Positions 8,561 to 18,299 of a DNA stretch of 29,890 nt are shown here, piece after piece. The notes under the pieces were generated by a model that saw only the letters and a list, made by a program, of their open reading frames with translations, made no database searches and had not been told where the DNA came from. The DNA comes from an uncultured Prevotellaceae bacterium (GTDB taxonomy: Bacteria; Bacteroidota; Bacteroidia; Bacteroidales; Bacteroidaceae). The DNA is taken from assembly GCA_945787625.1 (NCBI GenBank), contig CALZJL010000003.1:1-29890 (forward strand), written 5' to 3'. Within the stretch, counting starts at the first letter, position 1; every line of letters starts with the position of its first letter. The translations under genes and the position numbers were made by a program.

Positions 8561-11500
8561 TTACAGGTTAATTGTAGCACCAAAGTTGAAGCTTGTGCCG
8601 GCTGGTATGCGGCCTGTGTCTATGCCCTGATAGAGAGTCCCGTTGTTTGCGCTGGTCTCTGGGTCTGTACCCAAGTATTTGGTTATAGTGAAGACGTCGT
8701 TGGCCTCGCCCCATATCTTCACACCCTGAAGCCATGAGTTGTGGTATGGCAGGGTATAGGTCAGACGGATGTTCTTGAGTTTGAGGTAGCTGCCGTCTTC
8801 AATCCAACGTGAACTCATGAGTTCGTTGCCTACGTATGAGTCGCTGTTGGTGTACATAGCGCGTGGGATATCGGTTGACTGGCCTTCGTATGACCAGCGG
8901 CGTGCCATAGCTGCGGTCTGGTTGTAGGTGGTACAGCCTGACTCCAGAACTGAGCGCTGGTAGTTGTAGATGTCGTTGCCGATGCTGTACTTGAAGTTCA
9001 TGTCGAGACGGAGATTCTTCCATGTGAGGCTTGTGAAGATGTTGCCGAAGAGGTCGGGGTGGGCGTTGCCGAGGGCTACCTTGTCGCTCTCGTCTATCCA
9101 GCCGTCGTTGTTCTGGTCTACGTATGACATGTCGCCGGCCTTGTACTCGTGTATCTGACCGCCTGTGTAGTAGCGCAGATAGCCGTACTTGCCTGCTGTG
9201 CTGGCTTCGGCGTCGTTGCGGAACACTCCTGTGCTTCCGTTAGACTTGTTTACTTCCCAGCCGTAGAATGTGCCTGAGGCGTAGCCTACTGCTGTGAGTA
9301 TGTTGCCGTTGCCGTATGCGCTGGTCGTGTAGCCTGTCATGCTGCCTGTCTCTCGCGCCACACCGTCGGCATCGCGCTCGTAGAACTTGATGGTGTTGTC
9401 CTTTGATTCGGGCAGCTCTGTGACTTTGTTCTTGTAGTGACCCAGAGTGGCTCCGAGTTCCCACTTCCAGTCTTTCTTGTTGATGATTGCTCCGCTGATG
9501 TTGAACTCTACACCGTTGTTGGTCATGGCGCCTTCGTTGGTCCAGTAGTTGGAGATGCCGGCCATGAAGTACTGGTCTGAGAGATCGCGCTGGGTGAGCA
9601 TATCGGTGGTCTTGTTCCAGTAGAGGTTGATGCCTGCCTGAAGCCTGTTCTGGAAGAATGAGCCTTGCAAGGCAAGGTCTGCCTTGCGGATATTCTCCCA
9701 CTGGAGCTGGCTTGATGCTATGTTGGCAAGGTATTTGCCGAATACGTTTTCGAAGACTTGCTCGGTGCTCCAGTATGTGCGGGCTGCGTAGTAGTCGAGT
9801 CCGTCGTTGCCGTTGACTTCTATACCAGCTGTGAGCTTGAGGTAGTTGACGTATTTAGGATTGGTCTTGAACCACTTTTCGTTGGTCAGTACCCAGCCTA
9901 ACTGCAGGGATGGGAATACGCCCCAGCTTACGCCACCGAGACGGAATCCGTTGGAGGCTTTGGTGTTCTGGCCGAAACGGCTTGATGTGGCCATGCTCAG
10001 ACCGAATTGGGCGAAGTAGCGGTTGGCGTAGTTGTAGTTGGCGTTGAGATAGTAGGTCATGTCGCGCCATGAGTCGTTGGCTCCGCTTGAGTTAACGAAC
10101 TGCATGTCCTTTGAGATGTTGGGCAGCTTGTCGTTCTCGTTGTTGTAACCGCTGAGGTATGAGTATGAGTAGTCGTATGAGTTGAAACGCCAGCCTGCAA
10201 AGGCATCAAAGGTGTGTGCTCCCCATTGGTGTGCGTACTCTACGCGCAGATCGTTGTTGATGGTGGTCTGCTTGGTAAACTGGCTCTTGAGTACGGAGGT
10301 TATCTCGCCGAGGTCGGTGAGCATATATGGTGTGGCTCCGTAGTTGGGGAGGAAGTACTTCTCGTTGTTGCGGCTGATGTTGAAGTTGAAACGGTCTGAT
10401 ACTGCCCAGTCCTTGTTGATCTGGTACTTGGGTGATACGTTGATTCCGAAGTTGGTCATCTCGGCGTAGTTCTTGTTCTTGCCGTGTCCGTTTTCGAGTA
10501 TCCAGTATGGGTTGCGGGTCACTTCGTTTACATCATTGAGCATCTTTGAGAAGATGAATGGGTTCTTGATGTAGTTGTACTCGGTGGCTGCGTACTTGCC
10601 TGCCCACTCTTGAGACAGCAGCAACTGACCTGTGCTTGGATCCAGATAGTAGCTGTATGGGCTGATGAAGGGTGCTGTGACGAGACCGAGCACGTTGACA
10701 GAGCCTATGTTCTGCATGGCATAGCTCTCGCTCCAACCGTTGTCGAGGATATTGTAGGCGGTCTGGTTGTAGTTGATGTCGAGTCCGGTCACAATCTTGT
10801 TGCCTATCTTGATGTCGGTATTGAAGCGGAGGTTGAGGCGTGACATGTCGTTCTGCTTCATTGTGCTGCTTGCCTGGGTGTAGCCTAATGAGAGTGAGTA
10901 CATACCTACGTCATCACCGCCTTCTACGCTGATCTTGTAGTTCTGGCTGCCTGCTGCGCGATACATGCCGTCTTGCCAGTTGGTGTTGTTGTTGTAGACG
11001 TTGCGGTAGAAGTTTGTCGGGCTCTGGTCAAGGAACACGAAGGAGTTGAGCTTGTTCTGATCCATGTTCTTGATGGTAGGGATGAGGTCGCCAAGATAGG
11101 TGGAGTATTGGCTGCCTGAGAGCATGTCGAGCTGTTTTGGAATGAGCTCTACTCCTCCGTAGATGCGGGCGTTGATTCGTGTAGCCTGGCTCTTGCCGCG
11201 CTTTGTGGTGATGACAATCACTCCGTTGCCGCCTTTGGCTCCGTATTGTGAGGTACCGTTCTTGAGCACCTCGACTTTGTCAATGGTCTCTGGGTCAATG
11301 CCTGCAAGCACGTTGTTAAAGTAGCCTTCGTGTAGTGCTGTACGGTCGTACTGCATATCGATGATATTGCCGTCGAGCACTACGAGGGGCTGTGAACCTG
11401 CGTTGAGCGAGTTGACACCGCGTATGGTCATGTATGCTCCTTGGCCTGGGAGTCCGTTCTTGCGGACGATGTTGATGTCGCCTGCGAGGTGGTTCATCAT

Positions 11501-11992
11501 GTCGGTCTCGACTGTGAGCGAACTTGTCTCCTTGAGCTGGGTCTCGGCTTTGGCTGCGATTTGGGTGCCCTCGCCGTAGAATGACTTGAAGTTCGCGCTC
11601 AAGAGGCGTATGACATTGGTCTTTTGGTCAGATACGACACTCTGTAGTGCGTTGTATTCTGGGGCATAGACGTAGACTGAGTTGAGGAAGACGGGAAGGT
11701 CGAGTTTGAAAGTGCCGTCTTCTTCGGTGAGGCAAGAGTACTGTCCCATGCCGAGTGCCTGTACGCGCACACCTCCCATGGCAGCTCCGGTGGCTGAGTC
11801 TATTACCTTACCTTTGATGGGGCGTGTCTGATATTTTGGTGCGCTCTTTTTGACTCTGCGGACCTCGGTTGTCTCGGATGCCTCTGCATCTTGTGCGTGG
11901 GCTGATGTTGTGCCAAACGCCGCAAATGCCAGTAGAGTGATGCCCGTGAGGCGGATTCTACCGATAAGGTCTGTATTGATTATGTTGTTCAT
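8561..11992 (-). CDS. SusC/RagA family TonB-dependent outer-membrane transporter
   Basis: A 1143-residue outer-membrane transporter that imports ligand captured by the SusD partner using TonB energy. Visible parts in order are: signal peptide ending near AHAQ (34); a charged stretch (35-56); a carboxypeptidase-regulatory-like beta domain (about 57-135, starting IKGKVIDSATG); a plug (about 160-267) with AYMTIRGVNSLN and the SusC signature QYGAKGGNGVIVITTKRG (249-266); and a long 22-strand-type barrel ending in the aromatic/hydrophobic final strand SFNFGATINL. The usual EVVV-type TonB box after the first beta domain is not recognisable; FYGEGTQ stands near that place. The protein is clearly divergent from the other SusC in this operon, so the pair is not a recent duplication. 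It lies 31 bases after the second two-repeat FAS1 gene. Confidence 0.95.
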   Translation of the reverse strand: MNNIINTDLIGRIRLTGITLLAFAAFGTTSAHAQDAEASETTEVRRVKKSAPKYQTRPIKGKVIDSATGAAMGGVRVQALGMGQYSCLTEEDGTFKLDLPVFLNSVYVYAPEYNALQSVVSDQKTNVIRLLSANFKSFYGEGTQIAAKAETQLKETSSLTVETDMMNHLAGDINIVRKNGLPGQGAYMTIRGVNSLNAGSQPLVVLDGNIIDMQYDRTALHEGYFNNVLAGIDPETIDKVEVLKNGTSQYGAKGGNGVIVITTKRGKSQATRINARIYGGVELIPKQLDMLSGSQYSTYLGDLIPTIKNMDQNKLNSFVFLDQSPTNFYRNVYNNNTNWQDGMYRAAGSQNYKISVEGGDDVGMYSLSLGYTQASSTMKQNDMSRLNLRFNTDIKIGNKIVTGLDINYNQTAYNILDNGWSESYAMQNIGSVNVLGLVTAPFISPYSYYLDPSTGQLLLSQEWAGKYAATEYNYIKNPFIFSKMLNDVNEVTRNPYWILENGHGKNKNYAEMTNFGINVSPKYQINKDWAVSDRFNFNISRNNEKYFLPNYGATPYMLTDLGEITSVLKSQFTKQTTINNDLRVEYAHQWGAHTFDAFAGWRFNSYDYSYSYLSGYNNENDKLPNISKDMQFVNSSGANDSWRDMTYYLNANYNYANRYFAQFGLSMATSSRFGQNTKASNGFRLGGVSWGVFPSLQLGWVLTNEKWFKTNPKYVNYLKLTAGIEVNGNDGLDYYAARTYWSTEQVFENVFGKYLANIASSQLQWENIRKADLALQGSFFQNRLQAGINLYWNKTTDMLTQRDLSDQYFMAGISNYWTNEGAMTNNGVEFNISGAIINKKDWKWELGATLGHYKNKVTELPESKDNTIKFYERDADGVARETGSMTGYTTSAYGNGNILTAVGYASGTFYGWEVNKSNGSTGVFRNDAEASTAGKYGYLRYYTGGQIHEYKAGDMSYVDQNNDGWIDESDKVALGNAHPDLFGNIFTSLTWKNLRLDMNFKYSIGNDIYNYQRSVLESGCTTYNQTAAMARRWSYEGQSTDIPRAMYTNSDSYVGNELMSSRWIEDGSYLKLKNIRLTYTLPYHNSWLQGVKIWGEANDVFTITKYLGTDPETSANNGTLYQGIDTGRIPAGTSFNFGATINL

Positions 11993-12023
11993 TGTAGTTT
12001 GCTTTTACGGTTTGACATGTCTG

Positions 12024-14099
12024 TTAGTTCTCTTTTGGCACAAGCAGGATTCGGTCGATGTTGAAGCCTAAGCTGTGTGTGCTCTTGTCGTTGTTTTGGC
12101 AGTTAGAGTTGCTGTGAGCTAAAGAAGCTATCTTGAGAACTGGATAAGTGTTGTACAGGTTCATATATGAGTATGGGAACTCTACGTCTTCGAAAATCAG
12201 TACGGGCTCGACTTTCTCGCCTGTGTAGATGATGTTCTTCTTGGAGATGCTTGCCTGGTTCTTGTACTCATAGGTGCTCTTGTCTGGTATGCCATTCCAG
12301 TAGTAGAGTGTGAACTCGAGCAGGTTGTGCTGGTGTACTATCTCGATGGTGTCAAGCCTTGTGTGTTCTGGATCTTCTTCGGTCGGATCGGGAACTTCTT
12401 CCGTTATGACTTTGAAGAAGTCGGGCTCTTCCTGACTGGTCTTGTACCATACGGGCACCATGACGGCATAGATGTCGTACTTGGCTCCCTGACCGTTGAG
12501 GTTGCTCATCACGTAGGCGTTACCTTGATCGCTTCCGTAGAGTGGGAATACGATTTCCGGACGTGTGTTGGTAGTGTTGCCGGTCACGATGGCATAGTCG
12601 AGGTATGATGGACGTCCGTATATGTCAATCCACTTCTCGGACTGTGATACGTTGATGTTGCCTGTGCTCAGCTGTGTGCTGGATGACTTCTCGTAGTAGT
12701 TATATCCGCAGTTTACTCCGACGGCGCGTTTCCATACGTCGCTTGGCATACCCCATCTGTCGGTCTCGATAACGTAGCCGTTGCTCATCTTGACCTTGTT
12801 GCCCGAGAAGACTTCTGAGAGATAGCAGCCACGGCCCTGCTTGTCGAGTGCTTTGTTGAAGATGGTGTCTCCACGCGTATTGATAAGGTACGGACAGAGC
12901 TCGTAGTTCTTCATGAATTCCTCCATTGTCCATTTTTGCTTGTTGATCTGGGGCTGCTCGTTGAGGTTGAAGGCGAGCTGTGTGGCTATATCCATCGTGA
13001 CATTGACGTCACGCAACGAGTCTGTAGTCTGGTAGAGGCTACCGTCGCTGGTGGTGTAGGTCTGACGGGCGTTTTTGATGTCCATGGTCTTGGTCTTGTC
13101 GCCGGTCTTGATCTTATCCATGCGTGGATAGGTATCTGCGTAGTTGTAGTAGGGTGAGAGGCGGTTGACTGCCTCGTCCCACGCTGTGTTGGTGGGGATG
13201 ACTACTACGAAGGCTGAGTCTTCGGCGTTGATTTCCGCCCACATCATCTTCATGCCGTTCATCCATGCATCGTTTGAGTCATAGTCGGTGGGATTGTATA
13301 GACGCCATGAGAAATTCATGTTGCCCTGGAAATATACGCTATCGACGTATGTCGGATTGCCGTTTTCATCGGGCAGGCCTTCGATACTTAGGCCTGGCAC
13401 GAAATACGTGGTGTCGCGCTTGACGATGTACTCGCGTATCTTTGAGGTCTTTGCATCGGTGTTGAACTTGATGTACTCGTAGATGTTGTAGTCGAATGGG
13501 GTCAGCTTGTCGATGATGTGCAGCAAGCCGTTGCGTGTACCTATGTCTGACTTGATGATCTTCGAGCCAGCAAAGGTCTGGTTGGCGTAGTCTATCTCGG
13601 CGAGCTTGTTGTTGACGAGGCGGATACGCTCGCTTTCTGTGCCTGACGCTGCCATGGGGCGGCGTGAGAGTGCCATGTGGTTGCCGATGAACTGCTGCTG
13701 GAAGTTGTAACCGTCATCTTGTGCCATCTTCAGCCAGTATGCCCAGTCTTCCTTGTCATTCTCATTTCCGTTGTCGCTCAGGGCATCGTTTTTGATCGCC
13801 CATACGGTGACTGTGTTGTTGCCTTCGAGTACTTGCTTGTAGGTGTAGGGCACTTGAGAGCCGTCTGCTGCGGTGGTGTAGGCAGGGTGATTCTCATCAC
13901 GATAGTACTTGGCCGCCTCCATGAGCTGGGCAAACTTGCTCAGGCTCTCGTCCTGTGTTATGGTTTGCCACAAGGTCTGGTCGGCAGACGTTCCTGTTTC
14001 TGTCTCGTAGTGCTCATTCCATGTGTCGGTACATGATGAGGCTGCTACGAGAGCAGCACCCATCAATATGGCACCTATATGTTTTCTTCCTATTTTCAT
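12024..14099 (-). CDS. FAS1-domain lipoprotein (two repeats plus beta-rich C-terminus)
   Basis: Probable surface lipoprotein of 691 residues; its ligand is unknown. The signal ends AASSC (Cys23), followed by TDTWNEHYE, which is acidic as in exported Bacteroidota lipoproteins. The first FAS1-like repeat (about 40-202) shows the opening helix LWQTITQDESLSKFAQLM, a degenerate TVWAIKNDAL (97-107) in place of the FAPTDEA motif, and the closing NGLLHIIDKLTPF (190-202). The second repeat (about 205-450) shows VVVIPTNTAWDEA (298-310) and GYVIETDRW (441-449). The rest (about 470-691) is beta-rich with YDIYAVMVPVW and an ending FNIDRILLVPK that resembles the end of the neighbouring FAS1 protein. It starts 70 bases after that neighbour; the 70-base gap is AT-rich with no recognisable element. 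FAS1 domains mediate adhesion or ligand binding in other proteins. Here a role with SusC/SusD is inferred from position. Confidence 0.85.
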   Translation of the reverse strand: MKIGRKHIGAILMGAALVAASSCTDTWNEHYETETGTSADQTLWQTITQDESLSKFAQLMEAAKYYRDENHPAYTTAADGSQVPYTYKQVLEGNNTVTVWAIKNDALSDNGNENDKEDWAYWLKMAQDDGYNFQQQFIGNHMALSRRPMAASGTESERIRLVNNKLAEIDYANQTFAGSKIIKSDIGTRNGLLHIIDKLTPFDYNIYEYIKFNTDAKTSKIREYIVKRDTTYFVPGLSIEGLPDENGNPTYVDSVYFQGNMNFSWRLYNPTDYDSNDAWMNGMKMMWAEINAEDSAFVVVIPTNTAWDEAVNRLSPYYNYADTYPRMDKIKTGDKTKTMDIKNARQTYTTSDGSLYQTTDSLRDVNVTMDIATQLAFNLNEQPQINKQKWTMEEFMKNYELCPYLINTRGDTIFNKALDKQGRGCYLSEVFSGNKVKMSNGYVIETDRWGMPSDVWKRAVGVNCGYNYYEKSSSTQLSTGNINVSQSEKWIDIYGRPSYLDYAIVTGNTTNTRPEIVFPLYGSDQGNAYVMSNLNGQGAKYDIYAVMVPVWYKTSQEEPDFFKVITEEVPDPTEEDPEHTRLDTIEIVHQHNLLEFTLYYWNGIPDKSTYEYKNQASISKKNIIYTGEKVEPVLIFEDVEFPYSYMNLYNTYPVLKIASLAHSNSNCQNNDKSTHSLGFNIDRILLVPKEN

Positions 14100-14169
14100 A
14101 ATAATATGAATAGTGAATTTGAATTAGGTTTGTTTTGTTGTCTCTTTCTCTTTTCCTGAGTCTGGTTGT

Positions 14170-16395
14170 TTACCAGATGTCTTCGGGCTCGGTAGGATTG
14201 TCGTAGACTGACTTCGGACAATACTCGATGTAGTCCATATAGAACTGTGCTCCTTCGTTTTCAAGCACGTTCATGAACTTGATGTAGTATGTCTCGTTTG
14301 CCTTGAGCTCCTGGCGTACTATGATTCGGCGGCCGATGAACGATGTGGCGCGCATGGGTTGTGATTCGCCGATACGGTAGTAGCTGTTTGGAGCTTTCAT
14401 GAAGCCGTTGTTGCGGAGCTTCTTGTCGAGCTCGATATTGGCCTGCTCGTCGTTTTCGTTGTCGACTTCCCAGCCGAAGCCTGAGTCGAGTGTGGTTGAG
14501 CCGAGATACCAGTACTCTCCACCCTTGCGCAGGTCAAGTGGGATACCTGCTGCTGGCAGGGCGTCCTTGTTGGTACCGAAATATACCTGACACATGCCGC
14601 GCTGTACTGAGCAGCTTGCACCGTAGCGTATCTCATACCATCCGTCTGCCGGTACGGGAGGCATCTTCATGGTCATCTGGTACTTGCCGATTACATTGAG
14701 TTCATCGCCCTGATAGTTGTGCCATGATGATGTCTTGGACTTGCGTCCGCAGAGATAGAAGAAGCGTGTGCCTTCGTTTATCCAGCAGTCTTCGAGATAA
14801 CGGTAGTCCTTGTCGACTGGGAAGCCCTTTGTCTGGTATGAGGCATCGGTGTTCTCGTTGTCGCGGATATCGTTGGTCATGAGTTCCTTGAAGAATGTCG
14901 AAGCATCTATACGTATACGCTCGCTGGCGAGATGGCTGGCTGTCTCCTCGTTGAAATAGAGACAGTCGGTGATGGGATAGATGTAGCCGTTGTAGAGCTT
15001 CTTGGTTTCCTGTGTCAGTATCTCTATGCCCTTGTATACGGGAAGACCGTTTTCGATGTAGCGGCCTGTACGTTTGTTGTCGAGCGTGGGTATACGGTTG
15101 AGCCATATTACGCCTGTGCGCTTGTCTTCGAATGTACGTGCTGCTTCGTAGGTCTTGATCAGACGACGCTGGCCCATCGTTGTGTAGTAATCAAATACTG
15201 AAGCCTGCTTCTGACGGTCGGTAGGGTTGTACCACAGCTCGTTGTAGTGTATGACGAGCTTGTCATTGGCTACGCGTGCCGGGAGTATGTGATAGGTCAC
15301 GAACTGGTTGAGGGCGTTGTTGGGGTTGGTATAGTCGGTACCTGTTACGGCGCCTTCTCTCTTGTAGTAACCGTTGTTCTCGACGTATTCGCGTACGGCT
15401 TCTACTATCTGCTCTTCGGTGGTAGACTCGTCGATACTTATGCCTATTGCTTGTTCCCACCATTCGTCTGGCTCGGCAAAGATTGTAAAGCCGATGTAGC
15501 GGCGGCTGGGCAGTTTGCCGGGGTTGCCTTCGGTGTTGTGGTTGGCAAGGTCTTTGAGCTCGCCTTTGAGCATCTTGCTGTAATACTCAGCGTCCTCTTT
15601 TTCTGCCAAGGTCTCAAGCAGTCCGCAGGCTTGTGCGAGTGATGCGAATACGTAGTAGCCCTTGGTCTTCTCCTTGATTATCTTTTCGAAGCTTTCGGCT
15701 ATTGTCTCGGTACTTGGCGCGATTACCTGGTGTACTTTGTGTATGCGACCGTTGATGGTGTAGATGTCGCAGTTCTTGCTGTCGATGGCTGCTCCCTCTA
15801 TGCAATACTTGCTTATCTCAACCATTTTGAGACTGTCTTCTTCGCTCTCCCAAAGTCCTGGCTCGGTAGAGAGCATAATCTGCAGCTTGTTGTCCTGCAT
15901 CGTAGGTAGGCCTATGAGCTCCTTGTTGCTGGCTCGCTCGCTGAAGTAGCTGGTCTCGTAGGCTGTCTCGTTGTCTCCACCGTCGATGATGGAGTTGAGT
16001 ACAACCTGCTCCTTTTTCTCGCGGAGGAGTTTCTCGTCGGCAAGGAATTCGGGTGCGTCCCAACTTGCAACGGAAATCTTCCCGGCTTCTACGAGTCCCT
16101 GAAGGTAGAGGTCGATGGCCTCGTTGGTAGGTGCGAAACATGTGTAGTTGCCTCGTGCTGTCATCAACTGGCTTATGGTTGACTCGCTCATGTCGCTTAT
16201 CTTCACCTCGCCGAGCAACTGTATGTACTGACTGTATTCATCGCTGTGACTCTCAAGGTAACTCAGGATTGTGTTACCCTCGAAGACGTAACGTGAGGAT
16301 GTGTCAATATCCTCTGTACAGTTCTGGAAGAGAACTGCTGATGCCGCCATTGGCAACAGGAGAATAATTCTTCTGAAAATATTGTGTTTCTTCAT
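14170..16395 (-). CDS. FAS1-domain lipoprotein (two repeats plus C-terminal beta-sandwich-like region)
   Basis: A 741-residue probable surface lipoprotein. The signal ends LFQNC (Cys26) with TEDID directly after it. The first FAS1 repeat (about 40-228) is well preserved: YTCFAPTNEAIDLYL (84-98) and RIHKVHQVIAPS (217-228). The second (about 240-485) shows FTIFAEPDEWW (303-313), the helix NQFVTYHILPARV (363-375) and GYIYPITDC (470-478). The C-terminal region (about 490-741) is beta-rich, with GWYEIRYGAS (585-594), YYIKFMNV (703-710) and QFYMDYIEYCPK (717-728), suggesting a galactose-binding-like or carbohydrate-binding fold (inference from pattern only). Cys595 and Cys602 could form a disulfide. 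It follows a SusD gene after 17 bases and precedes a second protein of the same layout. A surface glycan- or protein-binding role is plausible; no catalytic motif is seen. Confidence 0.87.
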   Translation of the reverse strand: MKKHNIFRRIILLLPMAASAVLFQNCTEDIDTSSRYVFEGNTILSYLESHSDEYSQYIQLLGEVKISDMSESTISQLMTARGNYTCFAPTNEAIDLYLQGLVEAGKISVASWDAPEFLADEKLLREKKEQVVLNSIIDGGDNETAYETSYFSERASNKELIGLPTMQDNKLQIMLSTEPGLWESEEDSLKMVEISKYCIEGAAIDSKNCDIYTINGRIHKVHQVIAPSTETIAESFEKIIKEKTKGYYVFASLAQACGLLETLAEKEDAEYYSKMLKGELKDLANHNTEGNPGKLPSRRYIGFTIFAEPDEWWEQAIGISIDESTTEEQIVEAVREYVENNGYYKREGAVTGTDYTNPNNALNQFVTYHILPARVANDKLVIHYNELWYNPTDRQKQASVFDYYTTMGQRRLIKTYEAARTFEDKRTGVIWLNRIPTLDNKRTGRYIENGLPVYKGIEILTQETKKLYNGYIYPITDCLYFNEETASHLASERIRIDASTFFKELMTNDIRDNENTDASYQTKGFPVDKDYRYLEDCWINEGTRFFYLCGRKSKTSSWHNYQGDELNVIGKYQMTMKMPPVPADGWYEIRYGASCSVQRGMCQVYFGTNKDALPAAGIPLDLRKGGEYWYLGSTTLDSGFGWEVDNENDEQANIELDKKLRNNGFMKAPNSYYRIGESQPMRATSFIGRRIIVRQELKANETYYIKFMNVLENEGAQFYMDYIEYCPKSVYDNPTEPEDIW

Positions 16396-16412
16396 ATTCG
16401 TTTTTCCTCCGT

Positions 16413-18287
16413 TTATCTATCGTATTTAGATTTGTTCCAAATTGGGTTTTGGGTGATCTTGTCTGATGCTCCACCTGCGCGGTATGCCTTAATCTCCTTA
16501 TAGTAGATTGGGCAGTAGAGTCCCCACATGTTGGTGCAACGGTTGCGGATAGTCTCAAAACCTGTGATATTGTTCATGAATGACTTGAACATCTCTCTCA
16601 TGCCAGGATCTTCGTCCTTTGACGGGTCGGTCTCGTGCTTGACGCAGTCCTGATTGTTGCGCTCTGCCCAGCGTACGAGGTCGAACCAGCGCTTGCCTTC
16701 GCCCATGAACTCTATGAGACGTGTCTTCATCACGTTCTTGACGAGGTTATTATTGCGGCTGGTAATCTTTGAAGTGCCGTAGAAGTCGGTCTCATAGCTC
16801 TTGAGCGGATCCTTGCTGAACTCCTTGCTGAGGTCGAACTCTATCTCGCCACCGTTCTGTACGTCGATGTACCAGCGGCGGTTGACCATCATCATGAGTT
16901 TGTTGCAGAGCTCCGTGTTGTTGTCTTTGTCAATACCAAGCTCTGCCAGACAACCGGCGGCCTCGGCTTCAATCAGGAGGGCATCGCTCAGACGATAGAT
17001 AATCCAGTTGTTGTATTTGCTGTCTATTGTAGAAACTTCGACCTTGACATTCTCTTTGCCAATGTATTCGGTCATAAGTGCCGTTACTCCACGCCATTTC
17101 AGACAGTACCAGTCTTGTGCGTCTTTTTGGCCTTCGATACCTTTCCATGCACTGAACCAGTATCTCATATCCTGGCGGTTGTCTTCGGCGAACGTGGTGA
17201 CTAAATGTACTGATGAGCCTGAACCCCACATGGAGTTGACTGTGCCATTCTCGCGCGAATCGGAAGAGTTGAACTGCAACTCGAAGAAGCTCTCGTAGGA
17301 GTTCTGGAAATCGAAGATGTAGTCGTAGGCGCGCATGGAGAATGATCCGAGATTGGCTGATTCGACTGTGTTCCTGTACATGAAGTCAAGTCCGGTAGCT
17401 CTGCCGAAATCGGGAGCACTTGCCCATGAAATATACCCTTCGCGGCTTGACATGGAGTTTTTCGTCTCTTCGTCAAACTGGTCGCCGAGTTTGCAAATTG
17501 CCCGTTTTGAATATTCGATGGCTTGCTGGTAGTCTGCGGCTGCAAGGGCATCTTCCTTCTTGCCTTCGAGGAGACTCGCACGCCACAGATAGAGGTCGGC
17601 GATGAGCACGTCGATGGTGCTGTTGGTAATCATGCCTTTGGTCTCAGAGATGCTGGTGAAGCGGTTGCGAGCCTGGTTCTCTACTGTGTGCATGTCGCGT
17701 ATGAGGCTGTCCATGACATCAATTCCTGGCAACTGAGGGAAGTATTCTACTTCAGAGTCGCTGGTCACCACTTTGGTGGTGTAGGGCACATTTCTGAATG
17801 CGCGTACGAGGTAGAAGTAGGCGAGTGAACGCAATGTGACCATCTCTGCCCTCATCTGGGTCCACTCTGATTGGGTGAACTGCTTGTCCTTGTCGAGCAC
17901 TTCCTGTCCGTGTGCGATGACTTTGTTGCAGTATCCGATGACTGAATACATACCGCTCCAGTCATAATCGCTCCATGTGGTGTCGATATTGGCCTGCATC
18001 ATGTTGCGGTATTTGTCGCGGTTGCCTTGCTGTGAACTCAGCACGGTATTGAGCTTGTAGGCATCGCTTCGGAGATCGCCCCATACTATCATTCTTTCCA
18101 CTTGTGTGGACAATTGCTTGTATGCTGCGTAGCGTACACCTTCGAGGTCACGCTTGTCTTCCCAGAACGTCTCCTCGGTAATCTTGTCCTGAGGATAGAC
18201 CGTGAGGAAGTCGTTGCAGGATACCATCCCTGCTGCCATGACTGCAAGCAGGGTGGTGGTCTTTATTATATTCTTATATGTCTTCAT
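16413..18287 (-). CDS. SusD/RagB family outer-membrane lipoprotein
   Basis: Ligand-binding partner of the upstream SusC protein, expected on the outer face of the outer membrane. The signal ends GMVSC (Cys24), followed by NDFLTVYPQD, a very typical SusD start. The helical hallmark LRSLAYFYLVRAFRNVPY lies at 152-169. The C-terminal hallmark RLIEFMGEGKRWFDLVRW lies at about 523-540. The total of 624 residues is normal to slightly long. The final segment contains PIYYKEIKAY in place of the common LPIP motif. The start lies 12 bases after the SusC stop, indicating translational coupling or co-transcription. The ligand cannot be deduced. Confidence 0.96.
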   Translation of the reverse strand: MKTYKNIIKTTTLLAVMAAGMVSCNDFLTVYPQDKITEETFWEDKRDLEGVRYAAYKQLSTQVERMIVWGDLRSDAYKLNTVLSSQQGNRDKYRNMMQANIDTTWSDYDWSGMYSVIGYCNKVIAHGQEVLDKDKQFTQSEWTQMRAEMVTLRSLAYFYLVRAFRNVPYTTKVVTSDSEVEYFPQLPGIDVMDSLIRDMHTVENQARNRFTSISETKGMITNSTIDVLIADLYLWRASLLEGKKEDALAAADYQQAIEYSKRAICKLGDQFDEETKNSMSSREGYISWASAPDFGRATGLDFMYRNTVESANLGSFSMRAYDYIFDFQNSYESFFELQFNSSDSRENGTVNSMWGSGSSVHLVTTFAEDNRQDMRYWFSAWKGIEGQKDAQDWYCLKWRGVTALMTEYIGKENVKVEVSTIDSKYNNWIIYRLSDALLIEAEAAGCLAELGIDKDNNTELCNKLMMMVNRRWYIDVQNGGEIEFDLSKEFSKDPLKSYETDFYGTSKITSRNNNLVKNVMKTRLIEFMGEGKRWFDLVRWAERNNQDCVKHETDPSKDEDPGMREMFKSFMNNITGFETIRNRCTNMWGLYCPIYYKEIKAYRAGGASDKITQNPIWNKSKYDR

Positions 18288-18299
18288 TGTGTTTGTGTA

